Assembly (NCBI RefSeq): GCF_000308755.1
Contig: NZ_BAGF01000087.1
Span: forward strand, 1-64,000
Source of the DNA: Nocardia pneumoniae NBRC 100136
GTDB taxonomy: Bacteria > Actinomycetota > Actinomycetes > Mycobacteriales > Mycobacteriaceae
Direction of reading: 5' to 3'
Length of the DNA stretch: 64,000 nucleotides
Position numbers and translations under genes: made by a program. The notes beneath the pieces are model-generated. The model was given only the letters and a program-made list of their open reading frames with translations. It made no database searches and was not told the DNA's origin. Each line of letters starts with the position of its first letter. Position 1 is the first letter of the stretch. Shown here one piece after another: positions 28,792-36,951 of this stretch.

Positions 28792-29182
28792 TCCCGTCGT
28801 TCGTGTCGCCGATCACCGCGTGCGGTGATCCCTTACAAGCGTTCGGCCGCGACCGCGGCTCGGCAGGCACGCTCGGTTCCTGCGACGCCGCGTCGGCAGC
28901 TGCCTCGTCCACGGGCTCGGCGCGAAGGGTGCTTCGCTTCCGCTCCGGGACGGGGTCCCACCCACCAGGGTGCCAGGGTGCGCATTTGGCCAAGCGCACG
29001 ACCGTCAGTACGAGCCCGATGAACAGGCCGCGGGTGCGCAGCGCGGTAGCCGCGTACTCGCTGCACGTCGGGGTGAATCGGCACACCGGCATGCGGGTGG
29101 GGGAGACGTAGGTCCGATACAGCTCGATCAGAAAGATCAGCGCGTGTGCGGGCAGTTTGGTGATCGTCGCGCGCATGCTCAT
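28784..29182 (-). CDS. yidD: Membrane protein insertion efficiency factor YidD
   Basis: A 132-aa product from the ATG at 29182, chosen because it overlaps the rnpA stop as ATGA and because homology starts at LPAHALIFLIELYRTYVSPTRMP. It holds the family signatures CRFTPTCSEYA and CAPWHPGGWDPVP. A hydrophobic/amphipathic helix at the N-terminus places it at the inner face of the membrane, where it helps YidC. A Glu/Ala-rich tail of about 45 residues is extra. Its end overlaps the first codons of yidC. Confidence 0.93.
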   Translation of the reverse strand: MSMRATITKLPAHALIFLIELYRTYVSPTRMPVCRFTPTCSEYAATALRTRGLFIGLVLTVVRLAKCAPWHPGGWDPVPERKRSTLRAEPVDEAAADAASQEPSVPAEPRSRPNACKGSPHAVIGDTNDGSA

Positions 29183-29610
29183 GTCGGACTCCCCGTCCGC
29201 GCTTCTGCGTCGGCACCGCCGCCGAGCTTGCGCAGGGCCCCGCGCAGCTGACGGAGCAGGTCTTCCGAGGACGCCGTGGCGGCACCCGGAAGTACCCGGA
29301 TCACGATGTCGGTTCCCGTTGGCACCTCGGCGAGCACCTGGGCGCACATATGACGCAGGCGGCGAGCAACGCGATGTCGAATCACCGCGTTGCCCACCGC
29401 CTTGCTGACAATCAACCCGAAGCGCGGTCCACCCGCGCGAACCAGCTTGTCGTCCGGGATCTGATCGTGTCGTTCATTCACGCCCACGACTCCGTCATAC
29501 TCGCCTAGCAGCGCGTGCACGACCAGATCTCGCCTCCCGATTCGCTGGCCGCGGCGCACCGTCCGGGAGAAGTCGGCACGATGATGCAACCGATACGGCT
29601 CAGGCAACAC
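29179..29610 (-). CDS. rnpA: Ribonuclease P protein component
   Basis: A 143-aa basic protein from a GTG at 29610 (MLPEPYRLHHRADFSRTVRRGQR). The RNase P signature is present as FGLIVSKAVGNAVIRHRVARRLRH. It binds the catalytic RNA and helps process the 5' ends of pre-tRNA. It lies 21 bases after rpmH and overlaps yidD by 4 bases, so rpmH-rnpA-yidD-yidC is one transcription unit leading away from oriC. Confidence 0.95.
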   Translation of the reverse strand: MLPEPYRLHHRADFSRTVRRGQRIGRRDLVVHALLGEYDGVVGVNERHDQIPDDKLVRAGGPRFGLIVSKAVGNAVIRHRVARRLRHMCAQVLAEVPTGTDIVIRVLPGAATASSEDLLRQLRGALRKLGGGADAEARTGSPT

Positions 29611-29631
29611 CCGAGCGTCCGCGAGCGAGGA

Positions 29632-29775
29632 TCAGGCAGTAAGGGAAGCGCGGCCCTTGCGGCGACGCGCCGAGACGATGGCGCGACCCGCACGGGTGCG
29701 CATCCGGAGACGGAAGCCGTGCACCCGCGCCCGACGACGGTTGTTCGGCTGGAACGTCCGCTTGCCCTTGGCCAC
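29632..29775 (-). CDS. rpmH: 50S ribosomal protein L34
   Basis: A 47-residue protein read on the reverse strand from GTG 29775 to TGA 29632: it begins VAKGKRTFQPNNRRRARVHG, goes on FRLRMRTRAGRAIVSARRRK and ends GRASLTA. This is the complete L34 sequence, length 47 as in mycobacteria. It is rich in Arg and Lys and sits in the large ribosomal subunit. It is the first gene of the leftward operon from the origin. Confidence 0.97.
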   Translation of the reverse strand: MAKGKRTFQPNNRRRARVHGFRLRMRTRAGRAIVSARRRKGRASLTA

Positions 29776-30420
29776 GGTCAACACTCCTCGAGTAGGCGGG
29801 CGCCAGGTAGCGCCCGAAGCTTGTCGGTGATACGTGTAGTGCGCGAATGAATCGCAGGTCTGGTCATCATCGGCGCGCGTCGGTCCTGGCGCACAGTCGG
29901 TCGATCACGACCTAAACGCGGTCAGCACAAGACCGCCACCGCACCAAGGGGTGACTGTACGAGGGTACTGATCGGTCCGGGGCGGGTCAAACTCGCCCCC
30001 TGCCTGCGAGCCGCCGCCCGCGACCAGGCAGAATCGGTCGCGTCGAGTCGGTCGTTCCGGCGCTGACCGTGAGTTCGTCCACACCCCTAGCCATGGGGAA
30101 CCTCGGTCACCAGGGTACGTAGCCAGGCGATTGCTGCAGAACCGCAGGTCGCAGCGTTGTCACCGTCGCGCGTGCGCGCGATTCGCACTTCCCCAGGGTT
30201 CTCCACATCTGTGGATAATTGTGTGGAAAGACCCCTGGAGTGGCATATTCGTAGGGCCGACGGTGCCACGCCGCTGCCCGGATGGGGGACCCGGACAGCG
30301 TCCGAACCGGTTACGGACGTACGCAGGATCACGGGCCCGACCCCAGCATGGTCGCACCGCACTCTCCCCGCGTGCCCCGGCCGTCTGCTCCTATCGACCT
30401 ACTTCCGGGGAGGAAACTGC
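29776..30420. promoter_or_regulatory. rpmH-dnaA intergenic region
   Basis: This 645-base gap between divergent rpmH and dnaA holds promoters for both. A perfect DnaA box lies at 30210-30218, inside the palindrome TCCACA-TC-TGTGGA (30202-30215), with GTGTGGA a few bases later. This suggests autoregulation of dnaA by DnaA. I see no gene in it. Confidence 0.7.
30210..30218 (-). promoter_or_regulatory. DnaA box, perfect TTATCCACA
   Basis: TGTGGATAA on the plus strand is the exact consensus box on the minus strand. It is 203 bases before the dnaA start codon and forms part of a TCCACA/TGTGGA dyad. Confidence 0.88.
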
Positions 30421-32355
30421 ATGGACGACGAGCAGAACGTGTTGGCCACGGTGTGGCCCGAGGTTGTCACCGAACTGACCACCGGCTCACCGGACGGCGC
30501 CATCCCTCCGGTGACCCGAGCACAGCAGGCCTGGCTGAAGCTGGTCAAGCCGCTGACGGTCGCACAGGGGTTCGCTCTGCTCTCGGTGCCCTCGTCGCTG
30601 GCCCAGGAGGCCATCGAACGCGATCTGCGCGAGCCGATCCTCCGCTCGCTGGCCCGTCGACTCGGTCCCCAAGTGGAAGGGCTCGGCGTTCGCATCGCCG
30701 CGCCGACCAGCCCGACGGTCGACCGGCAGAGCAACACACCACGGCATGCCAGGATGACGAGCAGGCCCGACCGAGCCCGCGACGTCGGGCGCGGTCCGGC
30801 CACCTATCCGGGTTCCGACTTCCCGGGCCGCGACGCATACCCCGCGCCGCGCTACGCACAGTCCGCCGACTACGCGCCTGCGTCGCCTTACGACGATGGC
30901 TCCGACTTCTCCCGACCCGAATACGGACAGGACTTTGCGCCGGGGGAGGAGTACCGCCAGCCGGAGTACCCCCACGCCGACTACCCGGCGCGCGGGGAGT
31001 ACTCGACCATGGCCGAACTGCCCGGAGTGTCCGCGCCGGACGCCGCGCCGCGGCGCGAGACCGGACTTCCGCCGCGCCGGGAGTCGGCCATACCGCCGGG
31101 CCAGGAGTCGCTGTTCAATCCCGAACCGGCTCCGCTGCGCGGCCCGATCCGTGCCTCGGTACGCGAAGCCGCCGAGACCGATACCGGACTGGCCCACGAT
31201 CCGGTGCGCGAGCCGGTGGGGGACAACCCGCGGGGCGATCATGACGACGAGCCCGTGGTGAACGTCCGCAACTCCTGGCCGACCTACTTCACCAAATCGC
31301 CCGAGTCGTCCGCTCCCGCGACCTCCTCGGCCAGCCTGAACGCGAAGTACACGTTCGAAACCTTCGTCATCGGCGCGTCGAACCGTTTCGCGCACGCCGC
31401 CGCCGTTGCTATCGCCGAAGCCCCCGCGCGCGCGTACAACCCGCTATTCGTCTGGGGCGCTTCAGGATTGGGCAAGACGCACTTGCTGCACGCGGCGGGC
31501 CATTACGCGCAGCGGCTGTTTCCTGGCATGCGGGTCAAGTACGTCTCGACCGAGGAATTCACCAACGACTTCATCAACAGCCTGCGCGACGACCGGAAGG
31601 TCGCGTTCAAGCGCCGCTACCGCGAGACCGACATCCTTCTGGTCGACGACATCCAGTTCATCGAGGGCAAGGAAGGCATCCAGGAGGAGTTCTTCCACAC
31701 CTTCAACACTCTGCACAACGCGAACAAGCAGATCGTCGTCTCCTCGGACCGTCCACCGAAGCAACTGGCCACCCTGGAGGAGCGGCTGCGGACCCGGTTC
31801 GAGTGGGGATTGATCACCGACGTGCAGCCGCCGGAACTGGAGACGCGGATCGCGATCCTGCGCAAAAAGGCGCGGATGGACCGGCTCGATGTGCCGCACG
31901 ACGTACTGGAGCTGATCGCCAGCCGGGTCGAGCGCAACATCCGTGAGCTGGAAGGGGCGCTCATCCGGGTGACCGCGTTCGCCTCGTTGAACGGTCAGCC
32001 GCTGGATTTGCCGCTGGCCGAGGTGGTGCTGCGCGATCTCATGCCGGACACCGCGGCGCTGGAGATCAACGCGGCGACGATCATGGCCGTCACCGCGGAG
32101 TACTTCAACACCACCTTGGAAGAACTCACCGGTCCCGGCAAGGCTCGGCCGCTGGCCCAGGCCAGGCAGATCGCCATGTACCTGTGCCGCGAACTGACCG
32201 ATCTGTCGCTGCCGAAGATCGGCCAGGCGTTCGGTCGCGACCACACCACGGTGATGTACGCGGAGAAGAAGGTGCGCAAGGAGATGACCGAGCGGCGCCG
32301 CGTCTACGACCAGGTCCAAGAACTCACAGCCCGGATCAAACAGCGCTCGCGCTGA
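30421..32355 (+). CDS. dnaA: Chromosomal replication initiator DnaA
   Basis: A 644-aa initiator. Domain I is at 1-95, a long low-complexity Pro/Arg/Glu-rich domain II runs from about 100 to 310, and domain III is AAA+ with Walker A GASGLGKT (346-353) and Walker B ILLVDD (405-410). Domain IV ends in the DNA-binding signature GRDHTTV (605-611). ATG 30421 is preferred: GGGGAGGAAACTGC precedes it, and it matches the known actinobacterial N-terminus. Domain II is longer than in mycobacteria (whole protein about 507 aa there) and near the streptomycete size. It melts oriC in the ATP form. Confidence 0.97.
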   Translation: MDDEQNVLATVWPEVVTELTTGSPDGAIPPVTRAQQAWLKLVKPLTVAQGFALLSVPSSLAQEAIERDLREPILRSLARRLGPQVEGLGVRIAAPTSPTVDRQSNTPRHARMTSRPDRARDVGRGPATYPGSDFPGRDAYPAPRYAQSADYAPASPYDDGSDFSRPEYGQDFAPGEEYRQPEYPHADYPARGEYSTMAELPGVSAPDAAPRRETGLPPRRESAIPPGQESLFNPEPAPLRGPIRASVREAAETDTGLAHDPVREPVGDNPRGDHDDEPVVNVRNSWPTYFTKSPESSAPATSSASLNAKYTFETFVIGASNRFAHAAAVAIAEAPARAYNPLFVWGASGLGKTHLLHAAGHYAQRLFPGMRVKYVSTEEFTNDFINSLRDDRKVAFKRRYRETDILLVDDIQFIEGKEGIQEEFFHTFNTLHNANKQIVVSSDRPPKQLATLEERLRTRFEWGLITDVQPPELETRIAILRKKARMDRLDVPHDVLELIASRVERNIRELEGALIRVTAFASLNGQPLDLPLAEVVLRDLMPDTAALEINAATIMAVTAEYFNTTLEELTGPGKARPLAQARQIAMYLCRELTDLSLPKIGQAFGRDHTTVMYAEKKVRKEMTERRRVYDQVQELTARIKQRSR

Positions 32356-32371
32356 GGTCCATACACAGCTG

Positions 32372-32404
32372 AGCACCGCCCCTGACCTGGGGCGGTGCTT
32401 TTTT
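32372..32404 (+). terminator. Rho-independent terminator of dnaA
   Basis: AGCACCGCCCC (32372-32382) and GGGGCGGTGCT (32389-32399) form an 11-bp perfect stem with loop TGACCT, followed by six T. It insulates oriC from dnaA transcription. Confidence 0.93.
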
Positions 32405-32410
32405 GTGGGT

Positions 32411-32453
32411 TGTGGATTCCTCGAGGAATCCTTGTGGAGTCCTCGAGGAATCC
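32411..32453 (+). repeat. oriC 43-bp repeat, copy 1
   Basis: Two 22-bp units, each TGTGGA plus a TCCTCGAGGA palindrome. The first unit contains an 18-bp perfect palindrome GGATTCCTCGAGGAATCC (32414-32431); the second has one mismatch (32436-32453). It differs from copy 2 at two of 43 positions. Confidence 0.92.
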
Positions 32454-32585
32454 CCCGGTTTGTCCACCGATTCGTGCACAGGCGAGGACCAGGGTCCTCA
32501 ACTGTCGGCTCACAGGCCGAATTCAACAGTTTCCCCAGCCGCGGTAGCGCACAGCCTGTGACCAGCGCGGTGTCCGGTTCAGCCT

Positions 32586-32628
32586 TGTGGATTCCTCGAG
32601 GAGTCCGTGTGGAGTCCTCGAGGAATCC
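32586..32628 (+). repeat. oriC 43-bp repeat, copy 2
   Basis: Same two-unit build as copy 1, 175 bases downstream and in the same direction; differs at 32603 (G for A) and 32607 (G for T). A further CTCGAG follows directly (32628-32633), then the box CTGTCCACG. Confidence 0.92.
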
Positions 32629-32814
32629 TCGAGCTGTCCACGGTTTCGTGCACATGTGTGAACAACCGGGTGAATCTGGTGGAACAACTCGAGGAGCGCT
32701 CGAGGATGAATCTGGGACAACCGGTGAACCTCCACAGACGCCCCGTGTTCATCCTCGAGACACCCAGCGGTCATCCCCACGGCACCACGCCCGCTGACCA
32801 GTGGATTCGCCCGC

Positions 32815-32882
32815 AGTCCACAGAATCCACAGCCCCTACTACTACTTCGGTTCTTCTCATCAGAGATCTCTCTTCAAAACAG
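32815..32882 (+). promoter_or_regulatory. Putative oriC unwinding element: DnaA boxes, C-tract, CTA trios
   Basis: Two boxes, AGTCCACAG and AATCCACAG, 9 bases apart, are followed by CCCC and then CTA-CTA-CTA-CTT (32836-32847). On the other strand this reads as repeated 3'-GAT-5', the DnaA-trio motif known from B. subtilis. The next 35 bases (to 32882) are the least GC-rich of oriC. The order box, GC cluster, trio, AT-rich matches the basal unwinding system. Confidence 0.72.
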
Positions 32883-33254
32883 GGTGTGTGGAAAGTCGGT
32901 CGAGCGACGAGGCTTCGGCGCCAACACGTCTCCGGCATGGAGAAGAGAGCCGACCGGTGTCCATGCACACGGTCCCGCGCACCGCGCCACCATCCCCGCG
33001 GATGAACGAACGACGGCCGCCGTCCGGACACGCGACACGCTCGCCTCTGCTCGACCCACTCGGCAGCCCCCCACGGCGCCGACCGCACGCACCGCCGGAG
33101 GGTCGGGCTAGGTGCTCGTCTCCCACGCGGGTACGGTTTGATGTCGGTCGCCTGTGCCAGACTGCGAAGGCGGCCGATTCGGCAGGACCCTTTCGAGCAC
33201 CGACACTGACGAGCCGACAACAGATCACGGAACCGGGAGAGGACAGATCGGGCG

Positions 33255-34430
33255 ATGGAGCTTGCAAGCATGAAGTTTCGGGTCGCCCGTGAGGATTTCG
33301 CCGACTCCGTCGCCTGGGTGGCGCGCAGTCTTCCGTCCCGGCCTCCGGTTCCGGTGCTCGGTGGCGTGCTGCTGGTCGCCGACGAGGACGGGCTGACCGT
33401 CTCCGGCTTCGACTATGAAGTGTCCGCGCAGGTGCGCGTCGCGGCGGAGGTCGCGGGTCCGGGCCAGGTGCTCGTCTCCGGCCGCCTGCTGGCCGACATC
33501 ACCAAGGCGTTGTCCAACAAGCCGGTCGACGTCTCGGTGGACGGCACCCGGGTGCTGATCACCTGTGGCAGCGCGAAGTTCTCCCTGCCCACCATGCCGG
33601 TCGAGGACTATCCACAGCTGCCCGAGGTGCCGCAGCAGACCGGTGAATTGAGCGTCGAGGTCTTCGCCGAGGCCGTCGGACAGGTCGCCGTTGCCGCCGG
33701 GCGCGACGACACCCTGCCCATGCTCACCGGAATCCGGGTGGAGATCGAAGGCTCACAGGTCGTCCTCGCGGCGACCGACCGGTTCCGCCTGGCCGTACGG
33801 CACATCGAATGGCAGCCCGCGCGCCCCGACATCGAGACTTCGGTGCTCATCCCGGCCAGGACGCTGTCGGAGGCCGCCAAGACGCTCGGACCGTCCGACG
33901 CCCCGGTCCAGTTGTCGCTGGGCACCGGGGCGGGATCGGACGGCCTGCTCGGCATCGTGAACGCGGGCCGCCGCACCACCACCCGCCTGCTCGACGCGGA
34001 ATTCCCCAAGTTCCGCCAGTTGCTCCCCAAGGAGCACACCTCGATCGCCACCCTGGCGGTCGCCGCGCTGACCGACGCGATCAAGCGCGTCGCACTGGTC
34101 GCCGAGCGCGGTGCCCAGGTGCGGCTGGAGTTCTCCACCGACGGTTTGCTGCTGTCGGCAGGCGGCGACGACGCCGGACGCGCCGAGGAATGGTTGGAGG
34201 CGGACTTCCGCGGCGAGTCGCTCACCATCGCGTTCAACCCCGGCTACCTCATCGACGGCTTGTCCGCGCTGCACGCCGACCGGGTCACCTTCGGCTTCAC
34301 CACGCCGAGCAGGCCCGCCGTGCTGCTGCCCGCTGCCGAAGAGGAGCCCGAGGTGCTCGACTCCGGAACGTTCGCGGCGCTGTCCAGCCCGTACATCTAT
34401 CTGCTGATGCCGGTCCGGCTGCCGGGCTGA
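33255..34430 (+). CDS. dnaN: DNA polymerase III beta sliding clamp
   Basis: A 391-aa clamp with three similar domains (about 1-135, 145-265, 268-391). Landmarks include RPPVPVLGGVLL, LPMLTGIRVEI and the C-terminal YLLMPVRLPG, the usual beta-clamp end. It forms a ring on DNA that holds the polymerase. ATG 33255 (MELASMKFRV) and ATG 33270 (MKFRVARE) are both possible; GGGAGAGGAC lies upstream of the first and GGAG 9 bases before the second. First gene rightward from oriC. Confidence 0.96.
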   Translation: MELASMKFRVAREDFADSVAWVARSLPSRPPVPVLGGVLLVADEDGLTVSGFDYEVSAQVRVAAEVAGPGQVLVSGRLLADITKALSNKPVDVSVDGTRVLITCGSAKFSLPTMPVEDYPQLPEVPQQTGELSVEVFAEAVGQVAVAAGRDDTLPMLTGIRVEIEGSQVVLAATDRFRLAVRHIEWQPARPDIETSVLIPARTLSEAAKTLGPSDAPVQLSLGTGAGSDGLLGIVNAGRRTTTRLLDAEFPKFRQLLPKEHTSIATLAVAALTDAIKRVALVAERGAQVRLEFSTDGLLLSAGGDDAGRAEEWLEADFRGESLTIAFNPGYLIDGLSALHADRVTFGFTTPSRPAVLLPAAEEEPEVLDSGTFAALSSPYIYLLMPVRLPG

Positions 34431-34557
34431 TGGCCGGTGCATGATCGGGTACCGCGCGGATCCGCGCCGCGTGATCCGGTGCAGGCTAGCGGCCATCGCG
34501 CTGGACAACCACCAGCGACGTCGCAGAACGCGGTCGCGCTGCGGGTGGCCGCGCATT

Positions 34558-34579
34558 CTATCCACAGGTGTTCCACAGG
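34558..34579 (+). promoter_or_regulatory. DnaA-box pair between dnaN and recF
   Basis: CTATCCACA (34558-34566, one mismatch to consensus) is followed 4 bases on by TTCCACAGG and then CTGTGG. These boxes lie outside oriC proper and may regulate recF or titrate DnaA. The gnd gene, which some mycobacteria carry here, is absent. Confidence 0.6.
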
Positions 34580-34673
34580 GCTGTGGCATGTGACGTGGGG
34601 ATCGGCGGCTGTGCCGATGCCGGACCGACCGGCAGAAATGGCCGCTTCTGCCCAGGCAGGGGCGCGATAGCGG

Positions 34674-35882
34674 ATGTTCATCCGGGCACTGTCACTGCGT
34701 GACTTCCGCTCCTGGGAGCACGTGGAACTGGAATTATCCCCAGGCCGGACGGTTTTCTTGGGATCGAACGGCAACGGCAAGACCAACCTGCTCGAGGCGA
34801 TCGGCTACCTGGCCACGCTCGGGTCGCATCGCGTCGCCACGGAAGCGCCGTTGATCCGGACCGGCACCGAGCGGGCCCGGATCGGCGCCACTGTGGTCAA
34901 CGCGGGCCGCGAATTGCGCATCGATGTCGAGCTGAACCAGGGCAGCGCCAACCGGGCGCAGATCAACCGTTCACCGGTCCGCCGGACCCGCGAAATCCTC
35001 GGCATCCTGCACACAGTGCTGTTCGCGCCGGAGGACCTCGCGCTGGTGCGCGGGGATCCCGGTGAGCGCCGCCGCTTCATGGACGAGTTGTGCACAGCAC
35101 GCCTGCCCAGACTGGCCGCAGTGCGCAGCGATTACGACCGGGTGCTGCGCCAGCGGTCGGCGTTACTGAAAACCGCTGGGCGACAGGCGAGGTCGAAGGC
35201 GGACCTGAGCACGCTGGACGTATGGGACGGGCACCTGGCCGTACACGCCTCGGTGCTGCTCGCCCAACGGCTGCGCCTGGTGCACGACCTGGCTCCGTAC
35301 GTCGCGCAGTCCTACGCCTCGATCGCTCCGGAGTCACGGCCTGCGTCGATCGCCTATCGCAGTGCGGCGCTGCCGCAGGAGTTCCTGGATCCGGCAAGAT
35401 CACCGCGCCCGGAGGACACCGAGGCGCTCGAGGCGATCATCCTGCGCGAGCTGGCCGCGGCGCGTCCGAAGGAACTCGAGCGCGGAGTGTGCCTGGTGGG
35501 CCCGCATCGCGACGAGCTGGAGCTGATGCTCGGTGACTCGCCCGCGAAGGGGTTCGCCAGCCATGGCGAGTCGTGGTCGTTCGCGCTGGCCTTGCGGTTG
35601 GGGGCGTTCGATCTGTTGCGCGCCACCGGCGCCGAACCGGTGCTGCTGCTCGATGACGTCTTCGCCGAACTCGACCGCCGTCGCCGCGCCGCGCTCGCCG
35701 CGGTCGCGGAGGGGGCCGAGCAGGTGCTGATCACGGCAGCCGTACCGGAGGACGTACCCGCCGAACTCGCCGCCGTGCCGCTGCATGTCGAGACCACCGG
35801 GGGCCCCGACGGACGCGTCTCGCGCCTTGTCGCCGAGGAGACGGCCTGCGGTGGCGGCCACGGTTGCGGCGGCGAGCGGTGA
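34674..35882 (+). CDS. recF: DNA replication/repair protein RecF
   Basis: A 402-aa SMC-like ATPase with Walker A GSNGNGKTNLLEAI (about 30-43), the signature region VGPHRDELELML, SHGESWSFALALRLG (ABC signature), Walker B EPVLLLDDVFAELD, and ITAAVPEDVP. It helps load RecA at gaps with RecO and RecR. ATG 34674 starts MFIRALSLRDFRSWEHVEL, as in all RecF proteins. The C-terminus ends in a Gly/Cys/His-rich GGGHGCGGER tail, which is not part of the core. Confidence 0.96.
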   Translation: MFIRALSLRDFRSWEHVELELSPGRTVFLGSNGNGKTNLLEAIGYLATLGSHRVATEAPLIRTGTERARIGATVVNAGRELRIDVELNQGSANRAQINRSPVRRTREILGILHTVLFAPEDLALVRGDPGERRRFMDELCTARLPRLAAVRSDYDRVLRQRSALLKTAGRQARSKADLSTLDVWDGHLAVHASVLLAQRLRLVHDLAPYVAQSYASIAPESRPASIAYRSAALPQEFLDPARSPRPEDTEALEAIILRELAAARPKELERGVCLVGPHRDELELMLGDSPAKGFASHGESWSFALALRLGAFDLLRATGAEPVLLLDDVFAELDRRRRAALAAVAEGAEQVLITAAVPEDVPAELAAVPLHVETTGGPDGRVSRLVAEETACGGGHGCGGER

Positions 35883-36254
35883 ACGACGTGGAACCGGATG
35901 CCGGGCCGGGGCACGCGCTATCCGCGCTTCGGCGTTTATGGCTTCGATCCACTACAGTGACCAGTCGTCGGGACTACCGCCCGCGTTGTCGACAGCTGAG
36001 GTCGATTCCCCAACACCTGTGGAAAACTCGGCTGGCCGACGTCGCTCACCGCAGCGAACGTGGATGCAGCAACAGTCGAGCAATTAGAAGCATCGACGCG
36101 AAAATCCCCTCGAATGGGCGGCGAACAGGTCATTTGACCGGCTCTCTGCGTGCTGGCCGCGCGAGTGTTCGGGTAGCTGGCAACATCTGGCAAAGCCTGG
36201 GGACAACATGATCGAAACTGGGGACAACCGAATGCGTGCGAGGGGAGAGGGCCG
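35883..36254. promoter_or_regulatory. recF-dciA gap with DnaA-box-like sites
   Basis: This 372-base gap has a TTTTCCACA box on the minus strand (36018-36026, one mismatch) and two copies of CTGGGGACAAC exactly 21 bases apart (36197-36207 and 36218-36228). The latter read TTGTCCCCA on the minus strand and resemble DnaA boxes with one change. They end 27 bases before the dciA start codon and so may be an operator. In mycobacteria recF and the dciA homologue are nearly adjacent. Confidence 0.6.
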
Positions 36255-36824
36255 ATGAGCGATCAGCCCGCCGAGCCCGGATCCGCCGAATCCGCAGGCC
36301 GCGAACCCGAGCTACGCGGAATCGACCTGGCCCGGCGTGCGCTCGAGGAGGCGCGGGCCGCGGCACGGGCCAGCGGTAAGTCTGTCGGCCAGGGTCGTGC
36401 CTCGCCGCAGCGCAGGCTGCGGACCGGCGCCCGCAGGCGCACCGGCTGGTCCGGCGCCCGGCCGGACGATCGCGATCCCCAACCCCTGTCCAAGCTGGCC
36501 GGCTCGATCGCCAAGAGCCGTGGCTGGTCGAACAAGGTGGCCGAAGGCATGGTGTTCGGCCGGTGGGCGGGGGTCGTCGGTGAGGACATCGCCGCGCACG
36601 CCACCCCGGTCGCGCTGAAGGACGGGGTGCTGAGTATCGCGGCCGAGTCGACCGCGTGGGCTACGCAATTGCGGATGCTGCAGAGCCAGATTCTGGCGAA
36701 GATCAACGCCGCTGTCGGCCAAGGCGTGGTGACCTCCGTGAAGATCTCCGGCCCTGCCGCACCGAGCTGGCGGAAGGGCGAACGCCATATCAAAGGCCGA
36801 GGACCACGCGACACGTACGGATAG
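36255..36824 (+). CDS. dciA: DciA-type helicase loader (DUF721)
   Basis: A 189-aa protein. The N-terminal 85 residues are charged and disordered (Ala/Arg-rich). The DUF721 core lies at about 80-165: LSKLAGSIAKSRGWSNKVAEGMVFGRWAGVVGEDIAAHATPV is landmarked by WAGVVGEDIAAH and STAWATQLRMLQ. It is the Rv0004 equivalent. DciA proteins bind the replicative helicase DnaB and help load it at the origin in bacteria lacking DnaC. The ATG follows GGGGAGAGGG. Position next to recF is conserved. Confidence 0.9.
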   Translation: MSDQPAEPGSAESAGREPELRGIDLARRALEEARAAARASGKSVGQGRASPQRRLRTGARRRTGWSGARPDDRDPQPLSKLAGSIAKSRGWSNKVAEGMVFGRWAGVVGEDIAAHATPVALKDGVLSIAAESTAWATQLRMLQSQILAKINAAVGQGVVTSVKISGPAAPSWRKGERHIKGRGPRDTYG

Positions 36825-36867
36825 TTGGGCAGTATCTGGTACCCGGTGTTACGGTTACATCGACAGG

Positions 36868-36883
36868 CGTTTCACGTGGAACG
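36868..36883 (+). promoter_or_regulatory. Degenerate parS-like site on right arm
   Basis: CGTTTCACGTGGAACG keeps the core TTTCACGTG but has three changes to the consensus. It is 10 kb from the parAB cluster, on the other side of oriC. Confidence 0.5.
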
Positions 36884-36951
36884 CCTCGGCCCGATGTCGT
36901 GCCCGGAACCTGTCGCGTCGGATCGAACACCTCCGGGCGGAAGGTTTTTCG

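Larger units (their letters stand above)
32405..33254. other. oriC, dnaA-dnaN intergenic region
   Basis: About 850 non-coding bases carry at least ten TGTGGA/TCCACA/TGTCCAC DnaA-box cores (e.g. 32411, 32433, 32460, 32586, 32608, 32634, 32731, 32817, 32826, 32887), eight CTCGAG palindromes between 32420 and 32759, two 43-bp repeats, and a less GC-rich stretch at 32836-32882 next to two boxes. The location between dnaA and dnaN is that of oriC in the Mycobacteriales. The last 370 bases (32885-33254) have few boxes and probably hold the dnaN promoter. Confidence 0.9.
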
